From positions 1-64,000 of the forward strand of contig DIGA01000060.1 in assembly GCA_002419365.1 (NCBI GenBank): a stretch of DNA of 64,000 bases, in the 5' to 3' direction. Below, one piece after another: positions 54,114 through 63,495 of this stretch; the first letter of the stretch is position 1, and each line of letters starts with the position of its first letter. Below the pieces are notes generated by a model, which ran no database searches, was not told the DNA's origin, and was given only the letters and a program-made list of their open reading frames with translations. The stretch comes from Mageeibacillus sp. UBA5734 (lineage in GTDB: Bacteria; Bacillota; Clostridia; Saccharofermentanales; UBA5734). Both the position numbers and the translations under genes were made by a program.

Positions 54114-55010
54114 CTAGGGCACGATCAGGCGCAAAGCCTGATGCTTGACCGTCAGTTCCACCGGCAGTTCACCGCCCCATTCACCATCGAGGTCGATGGA
54201 GAGAGTTTCTGTATGACCTGTCATGATTTTCAGCGATGATGCCTGGAAATAATCGATTTTTGGGTGGTTGACATGGACACCGTTGACCATCTGGACCAGA
54301 AGCGGGAATAATTCCAAAAGATTTTGCGGTTTGACCAGCACCACATCCAGCAGGCCATCGGTCACAGAAGCCTGGGGGGCAAGGTTGCGGAAACCACCGA
54401 CGCTGCTGGTATTGGAAACAATAAAGAGCAAGATCTCCTCATCGATGACCCGGTCGGGTGTCTCGATATGGACCGGAATCGGGCGCAGAGCCTGGGAGGA
54501 AAGATCCCTGGCCCCCTCAATGACATAGGCCAGCGTGCCAAGGACCGTCTTGGCATCCGATGGGACTTTGTAGGCCACATCGGTCAGCAAGCCACCCGCG
54601 GCCACATTGACAAAATAGCGGTCATTGGCCTGGCCGACATCGATCAGGCGTGTCTTGCCCTGGCGGATCATTTTGGCCACGGCACTGTCTGAGCGGGGCA
54701 ACTTCATGGCATAGGCGAAATCATTGACCGTTCCGGCGGCCAGGATGGCCAGCGGAGTCTGGTGCTTGCCGTCGAGCAGGCCGCTGACAACCTCATTTAC
54801 GGTGCCGTCACCGCCAACAACCAGAATCAGGTCAAATTGCCAGTCCTGGTAATAGCGGGCCGCAATATAGGCATCCCGTGGACCAACCGTGCGGACGACA
54901 TCGACATCACTGAAAGTGCCATCGGCAAGCAGCGTCTCGGTCAGGCGCTCGGCCTTTTTCTGCAAAGTCTGTCGGCCGGATGAGGGATTGATGATGACAC
55001 GTGCGCGCAT
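54114..55010 (-). CDS. YegS/DagK-type lipid kinase
   Basis: A 298-residue cytoplasmic lipid kinase, probably phosphorylating diacylglycerol or a related lipid, recycling lipid left by teichoic acid synthesis. The nucleotide-binding motif is VVGGDGTVNEVVSGLLDG near 82-100; IINPSSGR stands at the start and GTVNDFAYAMKLP follows. AGGAG precedes the ATG. Its stop is 2 bases from the stop of the ABC-F gene on the other strand. Confidence 0.92.
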   Translation of the reverse strand: MRARVIINPSSGRQTLQKKAERLTETLLADGTFSDVDVVRTVGPRDAYIAARYYQDWQFDLILVVGGDGTVNEVVSGLLDGKHQTPLAILAAGTVNDFAYAMKLPRSDSAVAKMIRQGKTRLIDVGQANDRYFVNVAAGGLLTDVAYKVPSDAKTVLGTLAYVIEGARDLSSQALRPIPVHIETPDRVIDEEILLFIVSNTSSVGGFRNLAPQASVTDGLLDVVLVKPQNLLELFPLLVQMVNGVHVNHPKIDYFQASSLKIMTGHTETLSIDLDGEWGGELPVELTVKHQALRLIVP

Positions 55011-55043
55011 GGCAGACTCCTGGCTGTTTTTGATAGTAGATTT

Positions 55044-55052
55044 ATTATACCA
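55044..55052 (-). promoter_or_regulatory. Extended -10 promoter of the lipid kinase (TGGTATAAT)
   Basis: Minus-strand TG-G-TATAAT lies 34 bases before the kinase ATG. It has the same extended form as the dinB and nfeD promoters. Confidence 0.6.
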
Positions 55053-55065
55053 TGCCTGGCCGCTT

Positions 55066-55100
55066 AAGAAAGGCAGCCTTGCGTCTTACGCAAGGCTGCC
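55066..55100 (-). terminator. Terminator whose loop holds the stop codon of the flavoprotein gene
   Basis: A perfect 12-bp stem (55072-55083 with 55089-55100) is followed on the minus strand by TTTCTT. The TAA stop of the upstream gene lies in the 5-base loop (55086-55088). Confidence 0.8.
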
Positions 55101-56810
55101 CCGGGCTTTGAGCAGGGCTTCGGCGCAGCGCAGGCCATCGACGGCAGCTGACATGATCCCACCGGCATAACCAGCGCCTTCCCCGCAGGGGTAGAGGCCT
55201 TGGCAGCAGCTCTGTAAAGTGGTCTCCTCGCGCAGAATCCGGACCGGAGCCGAACTGCGTGTTTCCACACCGGTCAGGATCGCCTCGGGGGCGGCAAAAC
55301 CAGATAGTTTCTGGTCAAAGAGTGGCAGGGCCTCGCGCAGGGCCTGGGTGGCGAAGCCTGGCAAGCACAGGGCCAGGTCGGTCCAGGTCACACCCGGTGT
55401 GTAACTGGGCAGGACTCCGGCCGGACCTGCCGAAGGCTGGCCAACCAGAAAATCACCCACCCGCTGAGCCGGGGCCCGGTAATTCCTGCCCACGAGGTCA
55501 TAAGCGAGCTGCTCCATCTGGCGTTGGAGACTGATGCCACCCAAGGGTCCCGGCTCAGGGAAGTCCTCCGGCCGGACCTCGACCAGCAAGGCACTGTTGG
55601 CATTGACCTGGTCCCTGGCGTGGAGGCTCATGCCATTGGTGACAATCCCACCTGGTTCGGATGCCGAAGCTACCACCTGACCGCCCGGGCACATGCAGAA
55701 TGTGTAGACCGAACGTCCCGAAGGCAAGTGGACTGCCAGCTTGTATTCGGCCGGTGGTAAATCAGGGTGGCCGGCCTGAGGCCCATACTGGCCCTGATTG
55801 ATCTTATGCTGCAAATGTTCGATCCGGACGCCCACCGAAAAAGGCTTGGCAGCGAGTGGAACCGGGGCATTTGCCAGCATCGTCACCGTGTCGCGGGCGC
55901 TGTGTCCGATGGCCAGGATCACCTCTTTCACAGCCCAGGTTTCAGGCTGCCGGGTCCCATCCGCAGACTGGCGGCTGACGATGATTTTGTCCAGCTTGCC
56001 CGTGGGACCTGCTTCCTTGGGTACATCCGCAGGGTCGTCAGGGCAAGCCAGCCCGGCCGGCGAGCAAACCAGCTCATCCAGGCGGGTGCCAAAGTGGAAA
56101 CTGCCTCCGAGTTGCTCGATGGTCTGGCGGATCTTGGTCACGACCCCGCAGAGCAGATCGGTGCCGACATGGGGTCTGGGCTCGATCAGGATACTGGCGG
56201 GAGCCCCAGCCAGGACCAGTTCTTCCAGGACCGCCTGGCAGCGCGGATCCTTGAGATTGGTGGTCAATTTGCCATCGGAAAAGGTCCCGGCGCCACCTTC
56301 ACCAAACTGGACATTGTTTTCCGGATCGAGCGGACCACCGTCCCAGAACCGTTCAACCGCATCTTTGCGCTGTGCAATCGGCTGGCCGCGTTCGATGACA
56401 CGTGGTTTGAGGCCTGCTTGAGCCAGGGCCAGGGCTGCAAACAGCCCGGCCGGGCCGCTGCCGACAATCACCGGCCGCTCAGAATCTGGTAGATCCGGCC
56501 CGCAGGATCGCAGCTCGAAGGAGGACTTGAAGGCCGGAATAGACGCAAGTCCAGCTGGCTTGGGCGCTGTCTGGCCCCGGACAATCGTGTACTGGATCCG
56601 GATGTCGCCCTTGTGGCGGGCATCAATCGATTTACGTGCAATATGCCAGGCCCCCACCCGTGCCACAGGACAATGAAAAGCCCGGGCGATCGCCCGGACC
56701 AGGTCTGCAGGCGAATGGCCGAGAGGCAGGCGTACCGAGCACGTTGCAGCGTCTGTCTGGTCCATCCTCTTGCCCGACGGACGGGCAGGTACTTCCCCCC
56801 GCCCGGTCAT
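55086..56810 (-). CDS. FAD-dependent dehydrogenase of the COG2509 type
   Basis: A 574-residue soluble flavoprotein of unknown substrate. An N-terminal alpha/beta domain (about 20-90, with HIARKSIDARHKGDIR) precedes the FAD fold PVIVGSGPAGLFAALALAQAG and the family signature NNVQFGEGGAGTFSDGKL. A second motif, MCPGGQVVASASEPGGIVTNGM, and a final GEGAGYAGGIMSAAVDG complete the fold. It overlaps the preceding flavoprotein gene by 4 bases (ATGA), which sets the start. Both flavoproteins are common in Clostridia but remain uncharacterised. Confidence 0.85.
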   Translation of the reverse strand: MTGRGEVPARPSGKRMDQTDAATCSVRLPLGHSPADLVRAIARAFHCPVARVGAWHIARKSIDARHKGDIRIQYTIVRGQTAPKPAGLASIPAFKSSFELRSCGPDLPDSERPVIVGSGPAGLFAALALAQAGLKPRVIERGQPIAQRKDAVERFWDGGPLDPENNVQFGEGGAGTFSDGKLTTNLKDPRCQAVLEELVLAGAPASILIEPRPHVGTDLLCGVVTKIRQTIEQLGGSFHFGTRLDELVCSPAGLACPDDPADVPKEAGPTGKLDKIIVSRQSADGTRQPETWAVKEVILAIGHSARDTVTMLANAPVPLAAKPFSVGVRIEHLQHKINQGQYGPQAGHPDLPPAEYKLAVHLPSGRSVYTFCMCPGGQVVASASEPGGIVTNGMSLHARDQVNANSALLVEVRPEDFPEPGPLGGISLQRQMEQLAYDLVGRNYRAPAQRVGDFLVGQPSAGPAGVLPSYTPGVTWTDLALCLPGFATQALREALPLFDQKLSGFAAPEAILTGVETRSSAPVRILREETTLQSCCQGLYPCGEGAGYAGGIMSAAVDGLRCAEALLKARGSLA

Positions 56811-58159
56811 GACCGCAGCCTTGTGAGCAGACGGGCTGCGGATGCTCCGGCTAAAAGACCGCTGGACCAGGCCCACTGTAAATTAAAGCCGCCGCAGTCA
56901 CCATCGATGTCAAGGAGCTCACCGGCGGCAAACAAACCCGGTTTCAGGCGCGACTCCAGGCAATCCGGCAGGAAATCACGGCAGTCCAGACCGCCGGCAG
57001 TCACCTGGGCCTGGGAGAAATCTCTCGTCCCGGTCACAGTCAGTTCGAGCTGCTTGATGGTCCGGGCCAGGCTTTTCACCTGGCGCGGTGAAAGGGTACG
57101 AACGGGTTGGTCCAGATTGGCATGGAGCGTCTCGCGGACGATGAAGCCACCAATTTTGCGGTGCACCAGCCCAGTCAGCAAGTCTGACAGATGCAAGGCT
57201 GGATTCTGGCTGATCCGGTGGGCGATCCTGGCTTCAATGGCCGCTTCTGTCCATTCCGGCAACAAATCCAGCCAGATCCTGAGCGGCTCGACACTGTTTT
57301 CCTGCAGGCTCACACTGACCGTTCGGGACAATTGCAAGACCGGGATCCCGGAAAGGCCATAGTCGGTAAAAAGGACCTCACCAGATTCACGGCCGATTTC
57401 CTGGTTGCCCAGGACCAGCGTCAAGCCACATTCGACCCGGATTCCCGACATGGAAACCGTTTTCCGGCCTGCTGTGGTCAATTGAACCAGAGCGGGCAAA
57501 GGCTCGACCAGACGGTGGCCCAAGGGCTGGGCCAACCGGTAGCCGCTGCCATCGCTGCCCAGATTGGGCGAGGCCTGGCCGCCCGTGGCCAGGATGACAC
57601 AAGTGGCATCCAGTATCTGGCCATCGGCAAGGCCGAGGCGCCAGTGTGGAGCTTTTTCCAGCGGCTGGCTACCCAGGAAGACCGGCTCGACTGGTGCGAG
57701 TGAAGTCACTGTCTGCTGCGTCTGGATCGAGATATGCAGGCGCTCGATTTCGTGTGTCAATAGGTCGACGACGGCTGCAGCCTGCTGACAGACAGGGTAG
57801 ATCCGGCCATCCTCTTCTTCCCGGCAAACCAGGCCAAGGTCGAGGAAGAAGTCCAGGGTTGCACTGACATCATAGCGGTGCAAGGCACCGCGGCAAAAAC
57901 GGGGATCATCACCGTGATACGCCGCAGGAACAGCCAGAGCATTCGTCAGGTTGCAGCGTCCATTACCGGTGGCCAGGATTTTCCGGCCAATTTTGTCATT
58001 TTTCTCGAGGATCAGGATGTTCAAGGAACCTGATTGCGGCGGGGCTGCCTGTTCCTGCCAAGTCCTGGCAGCCGATATGGCAGCCAGTAGGCCGGCTGCT
58101 CCGCCCCCGACAACTATCAGGTCGACTCGTCTCGGCCGCCTGGCGGTCGTTTCCGTCAT
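56807..58159 (-). CDS. HI0933/BaiN-like FAD-dependent oxidoreductase
   Basis: A 450-residue flavoprotein of the HI0933/YhiN family. FAD fold LIVVGGGAAGLLAAISAA, family motif IGRKILATGNGRCNLTN, GLVCREEEDGRIYPVCQQA, and GELLDIDGDCGGFNLQWAWSSG at the C-terminus. BaiN, a clostridial relative, reduces a bile-acid intermediate, but most members are unassigned and nothing here supports that role. It overlaps the CYTH gene (4 bases) upstream and the COG2509 gene downstream, forming a tight operon. Confidence 0.88.
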   Translation of the reverse strand: MTETTARRPRRVDLIVVGGGAAGLLAAISAARTWQEQAAPPQSGSLNILILEKNDKIGRKILATGNGRCNLTNALAVPAAYHGDDPRFCRGALHRYDVSATLDFFLDLGLVCREEEDGRIYPVCQQAAAVVDLLTHEIERLHISIQTQQTVTSLAPVEPVFLGSQPLEKAPHWRLGLADGQILDATCVILATGGQASPNLGSDGSGYRLAQPLGHRLVEPLPALVQLTTAGRKTVSMSGIRVECGLTLVLGNQEIGRESGEVLFTDYGLSGIPVLQLSRTVSVSLQENSVEPLRIWLDLLPEWTEAAIEARIAHRISQNPALHLSDLLTGLVHRKIGGFIVRETLHANLDQPVRTLSPRQVKSLARTIKQLELTVTGTRDFSQAQVTAGGLDCRDFLPDCLESRLKPGLFAAGELLDIDGDCGGFNLQWAWSSGLLAGASAARLLTRLRS

Positions 58160-58824
58160 AGCGGTTTTTGCTTGGACAACAATTTCAGGCAGCGGGCAAA
58201 TTTGCTCAGTTCCTCCGGCTCAACCGGCAATTGTTCCTGCATCTCATGGCCAAGTTCAACCAGGTCGCGGACATCGCCTTCCTTGAGTTCAACTTCGATC
58301 TCATAGAGGGGATCACTGAAGTCGCCGGCGATCAATTCGCCACGGTCGATGGCCAGCTCCAGGAGTGAATCGCCGTAGCCGATGTCATAGGTGATGCGCT
58401 GGAAGCGGGCTTCACATAAAAGAATCAGGGGGCGTGCCTTGATCAGGCGCAGAGCTTCCTGCAATTGCGCATCGGGATCTCCCATGCTGGTGGCTTCACG
58501 TTTGAACCAGCTGGTGTCGAGACCATTTTTCAGGTCACCGTCCCAGTCTTCCGGAAACACGGCCGTCCATTCAAAGCGCTGGTGTAGCTCACTGACTGTG
58601 GCTTCGCCTGTCTTGAGGGTCACTTCGGAGCGGTCGGATACCTGGCGCAGGCGCAAGGTCATTTCGCGCTCGGTCAGGTCATGGCGAGCCGTGTCGTAAT
58701 AGAGATTGACCAGGTTTTGTTCGCGGCGCGAGTCGGGCATGGTCAGGCGGGCTATCAGCGGATGTTCGATGATTGCAGATAAATCGGTATTGGCAGCAAG
58801 ACGCAATTTGATTTCGGATTCCAA
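58156..58824 (-). CDS. CYTH-domain protein (triphosphate tunnel enzyme)
   Basis: A 222-residue protein beginning ESEIKLRL, the E-x-E-x-K signature of the CYTH tunnel fold, with further tunnel residues in LRLRQVSDRSEVTLK and YEIEVELKEGD. Most bacterial relatives hydrolyse inorganic triphosphate; others make cAMP or thiamine-related products. The start is TTG, with GGAGG 7 bases before it. It is first of the operon with the two flavoproteins. Confidence 0.85.
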   Translation of the reverse strand: MESEIKLRLAANTDLSAIIEHPLIARLTMPDSRREQNLVNLYYDTARHDLTEREMTLRLRQVSDRSEVTLKTGEATVSELHQRFEWTAVFPEDWDGDLKNGLDTSWFKREATSMGDPDAQLQEALRLIKARPLILLCEARFQRITYDIGYGDSLLELAIDRGELIAGDFSDPLYEIEVELKEGDVRDLVELGHEMQEQLPVEPEELSKFARCLKLLSKQKPL

Positions 58825-58874
58825 GTTGGTTCCTCCCAGAGTCAGGTCAGCCGGATCAGGCTCGATCCAGTGAC

Positions 58875-60755
58875 TTATGCAAGCAGTTGTTCCAGTTCAT
58901 CCAGGGCCTTGGCAAACACAGCCAGGGCATTCTGGACCGGGGCAGCGGTCGACAAGTCGACCCCAGCCTTTTTCAGCAGATCAAGCGGATAGCCGGAGCC
59001 ACCAGAACCAAGGAATGCGAGATATCGGCTGACAGCCGCCTCTCCCTCTTGCCGGATGTGCTGGCTCAGGGCCACCGCAGCAGAAAAGCCAGTTGCATAT
59101 TTGAACACATAGTAGGCATTGTAGAAATGTGGGATCCGGCTCCATTCCCAGTGCATGAAGGGATCAATCACGACCTCCGGGCCGAAGTAAAGGGCCAGCA
59201 GGCCGCGGTACAGCTCCGTCAGGGCATCAGCCGTCAAGGGTTGGCCGGCTTCGGCAGCCTGGTGGGCTTTCAGCTCGAATTCACAGAACATCGTCTGGCG
59301 GAAAACGGTCAGGCGAAATTCCTCGAGGAAATGGTTGAGCAGGGCGATTTTCTCCTGGCGTCCCTCTGGCTTGGAAAGATCACACTGGTCCATCCAGTGC
59401 TGCAGCAGCAAGTTCTCGTTGACAGTCGAGGCGATTTCAGCCAGGAAAATCGGATAATGGGACAGGGCAAATGGCTGGCGGGATGAAAAATACGTGTGCA
59501 GGCTGTGGCCAACCTCGTGGGCCAGCGTGAAGACGTCATTCTGCATGCCGCTGAAATTCAACAGGACATAGGGATGGGTGCGATACGTACCCCAGGAGTA
59601 GGCTCCAGTCGTTTTGCCGGGTGTCTCATGGACATCGATCCAGCGGTCGGACAGGTGGCGTTCCAGCACCGTGGCATATTCATCACCGAGCGGGCGCAAT
59701 CCAGACTTGACCAGCTCACAGGCCTGGCTGTACGTGAAGTGGCGCTGGCTTTCTGCAACCAGCGGTACATAGGTGTCATAGATGTGCAAATCAGAAAGGC
59801 CCATCAGGCGCTGGCGCAAACCGAGGTAGCGGTAGAGGTCCGGCAGGCCGGCATGGACGGCGTCGACCAGGCCGGTCACGGTCTCTGTGGGCAGATTGTC
59901 AGCAAAGAGGGCACCCGCCAAGGTATCGGCATGGTGGCGAGCAGCAGAAAAAGCGATGTCCGTTTTCACCCGGGTGGCGTAGAGGGTTGCCAGGGTGCGG
60001 CCAACTCTGGCGTAGGATTCATGGATCTGGGCAAAAGCCCGGGCCCGGATCTCCCGGTCAGGATGCTCGCGCAGCTGGGCAAAGCGGCCGTGCGTCAGAC
60101 GAGTCATCTGGCCTTGTTCATCCGGGAATTCCCCCAGGTCGATTTCGACATGGTCGAGCATCGAGAACACATCGTTGATGCCTTCACTGGCAGGACCGAA
60201 ACGGGAAAGCAGCGCTTCCTCTGCTTCGCTGAGGGTGTGGGGGCGGTTGCGGATGCTGTTGTCAATCAGCATCTGGAAATCAGCCAGTTCAACCGTGTTC
60301 GCTTTCCAGTCCTGGAGCTGGGCTGTATCGATCCGGGCCATTTCCGGCAGGATGAAGGCGGTCTGCTCAGCAAACTGGTAATAAAAGGCCGTGATCCGGT
60401 CCGTCATGGCCTGGTAAATCGACTGGGTATTATCCTCGTCCCGGTGCATCCGGGCATACGCCAACAGCTCGAGGCATTCTTGCTCCAGTACATCAGAACC
60501 CCGGAGTGCAGCAGCCAGGTTGTCCGGGGACTCAGCCAGCAAGCCCCGCCAGGAAATGAGTTCTGACAAGAGCGATGGCAATCGTGTAAATGCAGCCTCC
60601 CAGGCTGCATCATCCGGGAAGATGTCCTCCAGGCGCCAGCGCTCATTTTCCGGCACATCGGATCGACTGGTGAAAGGGCCTTGGGATAGGATGCCAGCCA
60701 GGTGCTGTGCGCCAGGCTGGTCAGGTTCTCGAGGGGGGTCGGCTGGGGTTTCCAT
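58875..60755 (-). CDS. pepF: Oligoendopeptidase F (M3B zinc peptidase)
   Basis: Cytoplasmic zinc metallopeptidase that cuts peptides of about 7-17 residues. It is 626 residues, with the zinc motif LAHEVGHSLH (His413, Glu414, His417) and a likely third ligand in FLAEIASTVNE. The N-terminal helical domain (WRLEDIFPDDAAWE) is typical of PepF. A proline-rich start of about 35 residues precedes it. AAGGAG is 5 bases before the ATG. It follows the DUF5711 gene by 19 bases. Confidence 0.95.
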   Translation of the reverse strand: METPADPPREPDQPGAQHLAGILSQGPFTSRSDVPENERWRLEDIFPDDAAWEAAFTRLPSLLSELISWRGLLAESPDNLAAALRGSDVLEQECLELLAYARMHRDEDNTQSIYQAMTDRITAFYYQFAEQTAFILPEMARIDTAQLQDWKANTVELADFQMLIDNSIRNRPHTLSEAEEALLSRFGPASEGINDVFSMLDHVEIDLGEFPDEQGQMTRLTHGRFAQLREHPDREIRARAFAQIHESYARVGRTLATLYATRVKTDIAFSAARHHADTLAGALFADNLPTETVTGLVDAVHAGLPDLYRYLGLRQRLMGLSDLHIYDTYVPLVAESQRHFTYSQACELVKSGLRPLGDEYATVLERHLSDRWIDVHETPGKTTGAYSWGTYRTHPYVLLNFSGMQNDVFTLAHEVGHSLHTYFSSRQPFALSHYPIFLAEIASTVNENLLLQHWMDQCDLSKPEGRQEKIALLNHFLEEFRLTVFRQTMFCEFELKAHQAAEAGQPLTADALTELYRGLLALYFGPEVVIDPFMHWEWSRIPHFYNAYYVFKYATGFSAAVALSQHIRQEGEAAVSRYLAFLGSGGSGYPLDLLKKAGVDLSTAAPVQNALAVFAKALDELEQLLA

Positions 60756-60774
60756 GCTCGCTCCTTGTCAAATT

Positions 60775-61920
60775 CTATTGTATCGTCAACCGGCGCACCC
60801 CTGTCGAGGTTACGACCGTCAGAGTCTTAGGATCAGAAAAAGCCAGCCGGACAATCTCGGCTGCCAAATTCGCATCGAGGCGCAGAGACTGGGTTTTGGC
60901 ATCATAGACGAGTACCCGGGTCGAGCTGCCCAGAGCCAGGAGAGAGCCGGAAACAGCAGGGGCTGTGGCGACTTCGCCGACCTCCGTCCGCAGACCCATC
61001 TGGCCGGAGCCAGACAGCGGATACAGCCCCAGTTTACCACTGACGCGCTCTCCCGCCAACACAACAAGGCCGGAAGCAGTATCCGATAACGATTCGATCC
61101 GGGGCAGATCGATGGAAAAACGGGGCTGGCCGGTGGCATAATCGACGCCAGTCACATTCGAATCACTGCTGATGACCAGCTGTCCGCCCTCGTCATAGTT
61201 CAGGACAGGATAGAGCCCCTGGACATCGAGTATCCTCTGGCCCACAGCCTCTCCATCGAGAGCAAAACGCTTGAGCACCGGCCTGGTCGACAGGCCATCG
61301 GCATTGACCAGGGCCACATCAAAGGACTGCCCATCCGGGGTAAACTGGACCGACAGGACATAGCCGGATTCCGGAAAATGGCATTCATACTGCAACTCGC
61401 CAGTGGTGCTGTCAACAATTGCCACCACACCGGTGCTGTCATGGCGATCCTCGACCAGAGCCAGAAGATTGCCTGGTCCGAACACCGCCCCGACGATCCT
61501 GCCTTCCCGGGTGCCCGTGGTCAAGGGGCCCGTCTCATCGATGATTGCAAAACTGGTTCCTCCCCGGTCAGCAGCCAGCAACCGGCTGCTGCCCACGACC
61601 GCATAAGGAGACACCATATCGATTTCGCGGGCAAACACCTCACTGCCGTCCAGCGACAGAAAGGCCAGGCGATTGTGGGTCAGTTTGACGATCCCCTGGC
61701 CAAATGGGTACAGACGCTGTGCTTCGGTCGCATCACAGGTAAAACCGAGTTGGGCAGCAGCAGCCAGGTCGACGCTCTCAGTCGCATCAGGCAGGACGGT
61801 CTGCTCCGGAATGCTCAGGGCCAGGGCCACTGCAGCGGCGAGCAAAAGGAATGCCAGCAGGATCAGGATGACCAGGCTGGCTTTGCTGCGGTGGGGCTGA
61901 TACGCTCTCGGTGGTGTCAT
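60775..61920 (-). CDS. Membrane-anchored beta-propeller-like protein (DUF5711-like)
   Basis: A 381-residue protein with one N-terminal membrane helix (LVILILLAFLLLAAAVALAL) and an outside region of repeated short beta segments, each about 40-45 residues (for example GIVKLTHNRLAFLSLDG, FAIIDETGPLTTG, VDYATGQPRFSIDLP), suggesting a WD40/PQQ-like propeller. It matches clostridial DUF5711 proteins in general form; this is from memory. The start overlaps the DUF4340 gene by 4 bases, so both are made together. Function unknown. Confidence 0.72.
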   Translation of the reverse strand: MTPPRAYQPHRSKASLVILILLAFLLLAAAVALALSIPEQTVLPDATESVDLAAAAQLGFTCDATEAQRLYPFGQGIVKLTHNRLAFLSLDGSEVFAREIDMVSPYAVVGSSRLLAADRGGTSFAIIDETGPLTTGTREGRIVGAVFGPGNLLALVEDRHDSTGVVAIVDSTTGELQYECHFPESGYVLSVQFTPDGQSFDVALVNADGLSTRPVLKRFALDGEAVGQRILDVQGLYPVLNYDEGGQLVISSDSNVTGVDYATGQPRFSIDLPRIESLSDTASGLVVLAGERVSGKLGLYPLSGSGQMGLRTEVGEVATAPAVSGSLLALGSSTRVLVYDAKTQSLRLDANLAAEIVRLAFSDPKTLTVVTSTGVRRLTIQ

Positions 61921-63461
61921 GAAATGGCCGGGTACCCTTTGCTGGTGTCGAACACGCCGTCCACGGCATGGTCGATGGCATACTGCAGCTGCGAGACAGC
62001 AACCAGAAGGCCTTCCTGGCCAACTTGTCCGGATGTGAAGGTATCGCGGTGACTGACGAAAAAGCCAGTGTAGCTGCCGTCGATTAAAACGTAATCAGTA
62101 TACGCATCCCGGGAGACAAATTCAATGACCAGGGTCCTGGCGTCACTTTGGGTGGCCGGATCCGGTTTGAGTGTGTAGGAGATCTGGCTGGTCACAGGAC
62201 CATCCGGGCTGGCTGCCAGGTCGAAGCCATCGATCCGGATCCCGATCAGGGTCTGGTAGAATTTGCTGAACAAATTGTCTCCGTTCTGGCTGACAATCTT
62301 GGCATCCTGGCCATCAAACGTCAGTTCAACGGCTTCATCTGTGATCTTCTGGCCTTCTTCGATCGACAATCCCAGATCGTGCTGCTCGCCTTCAAGGTTG
62401 AGCGATACCGAAGAGACTTTCCAGATGCTCATCAGGGCCACAAACCGGTCGACATAGTCGGTCAGCGGCAGATCCAATGCAGTCAGCGCATCCGCCTGCA
62501 CCGTCATGATCGCTGGCAGGGCGGTGCTGGTCACGTAGTACTGGCCACTGCCCGCGCTGTCGCCGATGCTGATGACCACCTCTTTACCTGCCAAAGTCGC
62601 CAGTTCAAGCTGGTATTTGGGTTGCGCCAGACCATAGCGCTCGAGATTGCTGGCATCCAGGTCGACCATGCGGACAGCCGAGAGATTGAGAATGCTGTTC
62701 AATAGACTGGTCAGGGTATCTGGATTGCCGGGGCGGGCAACCGGCTGCGTCAGATTGAATGCCAGGCCAGAAGCAGCATCTGCCGGGTCACTGGGTTGGA
62801 GAGTCGCCGCGAGGCTGAGCTGGTCATCCCGCCGGAAAAAGGTCATGCTGGACAGGTCTGTCGTTGCCAGGCCGCCAATGGCCTGGCTGAGATCGACCAG
62901 GTCCTTGAGGGACTGGCTGGCCTGGTCCTTGAGCCGGCTGTCCACGGCATAAATGCGGGTATCCTGGCTGATCCGGGCATAGACACCCTTACCCGAACTC
63001 AAGCTGCTGCCGAATTCGACGGTCTTGCTGCTGCCATTGGAAAAAACAATCGAGATCGTGCTGGCTGGTCGGTTGAGGCCAAACGCGGCGAGGTCGTCCG
63101 GATCGTCTACAATCACCTCAGAGTAGGTCATGGACAGAGCAGCCTCGGCCAAATCGGACAGGCTGGTCTGACTGATTGGCAGCCCCTGGTCCTCGGCCAG
63201 TTTCCAGGTGATGAGTGTCTGGCCAGAAGCATCCTGAGTCCGTTCAGGCAGCAAGGTCAAGTCCGACAGGTTGTTGTGGACGGCAATCCGGGCAACCTCA
63301 GCAGGATCGATTGTGAACAGCACAGACTGGGACTGGGTTGTTGCCGCACTCGTTTCACCACTCGACCCGGATTCTGGAACCAGGGCCAAGGTCACCCAGA
63401 GGGCAATCAGAGCCACCAGCACACCCGAAAGGATCAGTAAACTGCGCACGTTTTTCTTCAT
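61917..63461 (-). CDS. DUF4340 envelope protein
   Basis: A 514-residue protein with an N-terminal membrane helix (SLLILSGVLVALIALWVTLALV) and an outside region with repeated DUF4340-type beta units: DPAEVARIAVHN, YSEVIVDDPDDLAAFGL, SIVFSNGSSKTVEFG, and again LERYGLAQPKYQLELA. The DUF4340 family is found next to GldG-type ABC components, as here. GGGAG precedes the ATG. It follows the GldG-like gene by 34 bases. Probably part of a membrane ABC system; substrate unknown. Confidence 0.82.
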   Translation of the reverse strand: MKKNVRSLLILSGVLVALIALWVTLALVPESGSSGETSAATTQSQSVLFTIDPAEVARIAVHNNLSDLTLLPERTQDASGQTLITWKLAEDQGLPISQTSLSDLAEAALSMTYSEVIVDDPDDLAAFGLNRPASTISIVFSNGSSKTVEFGSSLSSGKGVYARISQDTRIYAVDSRLKDQASQSLKDLVDLSQAIGGLATTDLSSMTFFRRDDQLSLAATLQPSDPADAASGLAFNLTQPVARPGNPDTLTSLLNSILNLSAVRMVDLDASNLERYGLAQPKYQLELATLAGKEVVISIGDSAGSGQYYVTSTALPAIMTVQADALTALDLPLTDYVDRFVALMSIWKVSSVSLNLEGEQHDLGLSIEEGQKITDEAVELTFDGQDAKIVSQNGDNLFSKFYQTLIGIRIDGFDLAASPDGPVTSQISYTLKPDPATQSDARTLVIEFVSRDAYTDYVLIDGSYTGFFVSHRDTFTSGQVGQEGLLVAVSQLQYAIDHAVDGVFDTSKGYPAIS

Positions 63462-63495
63462 TCAAGACACTCCCAATCGTTGCAATAAATAAGCG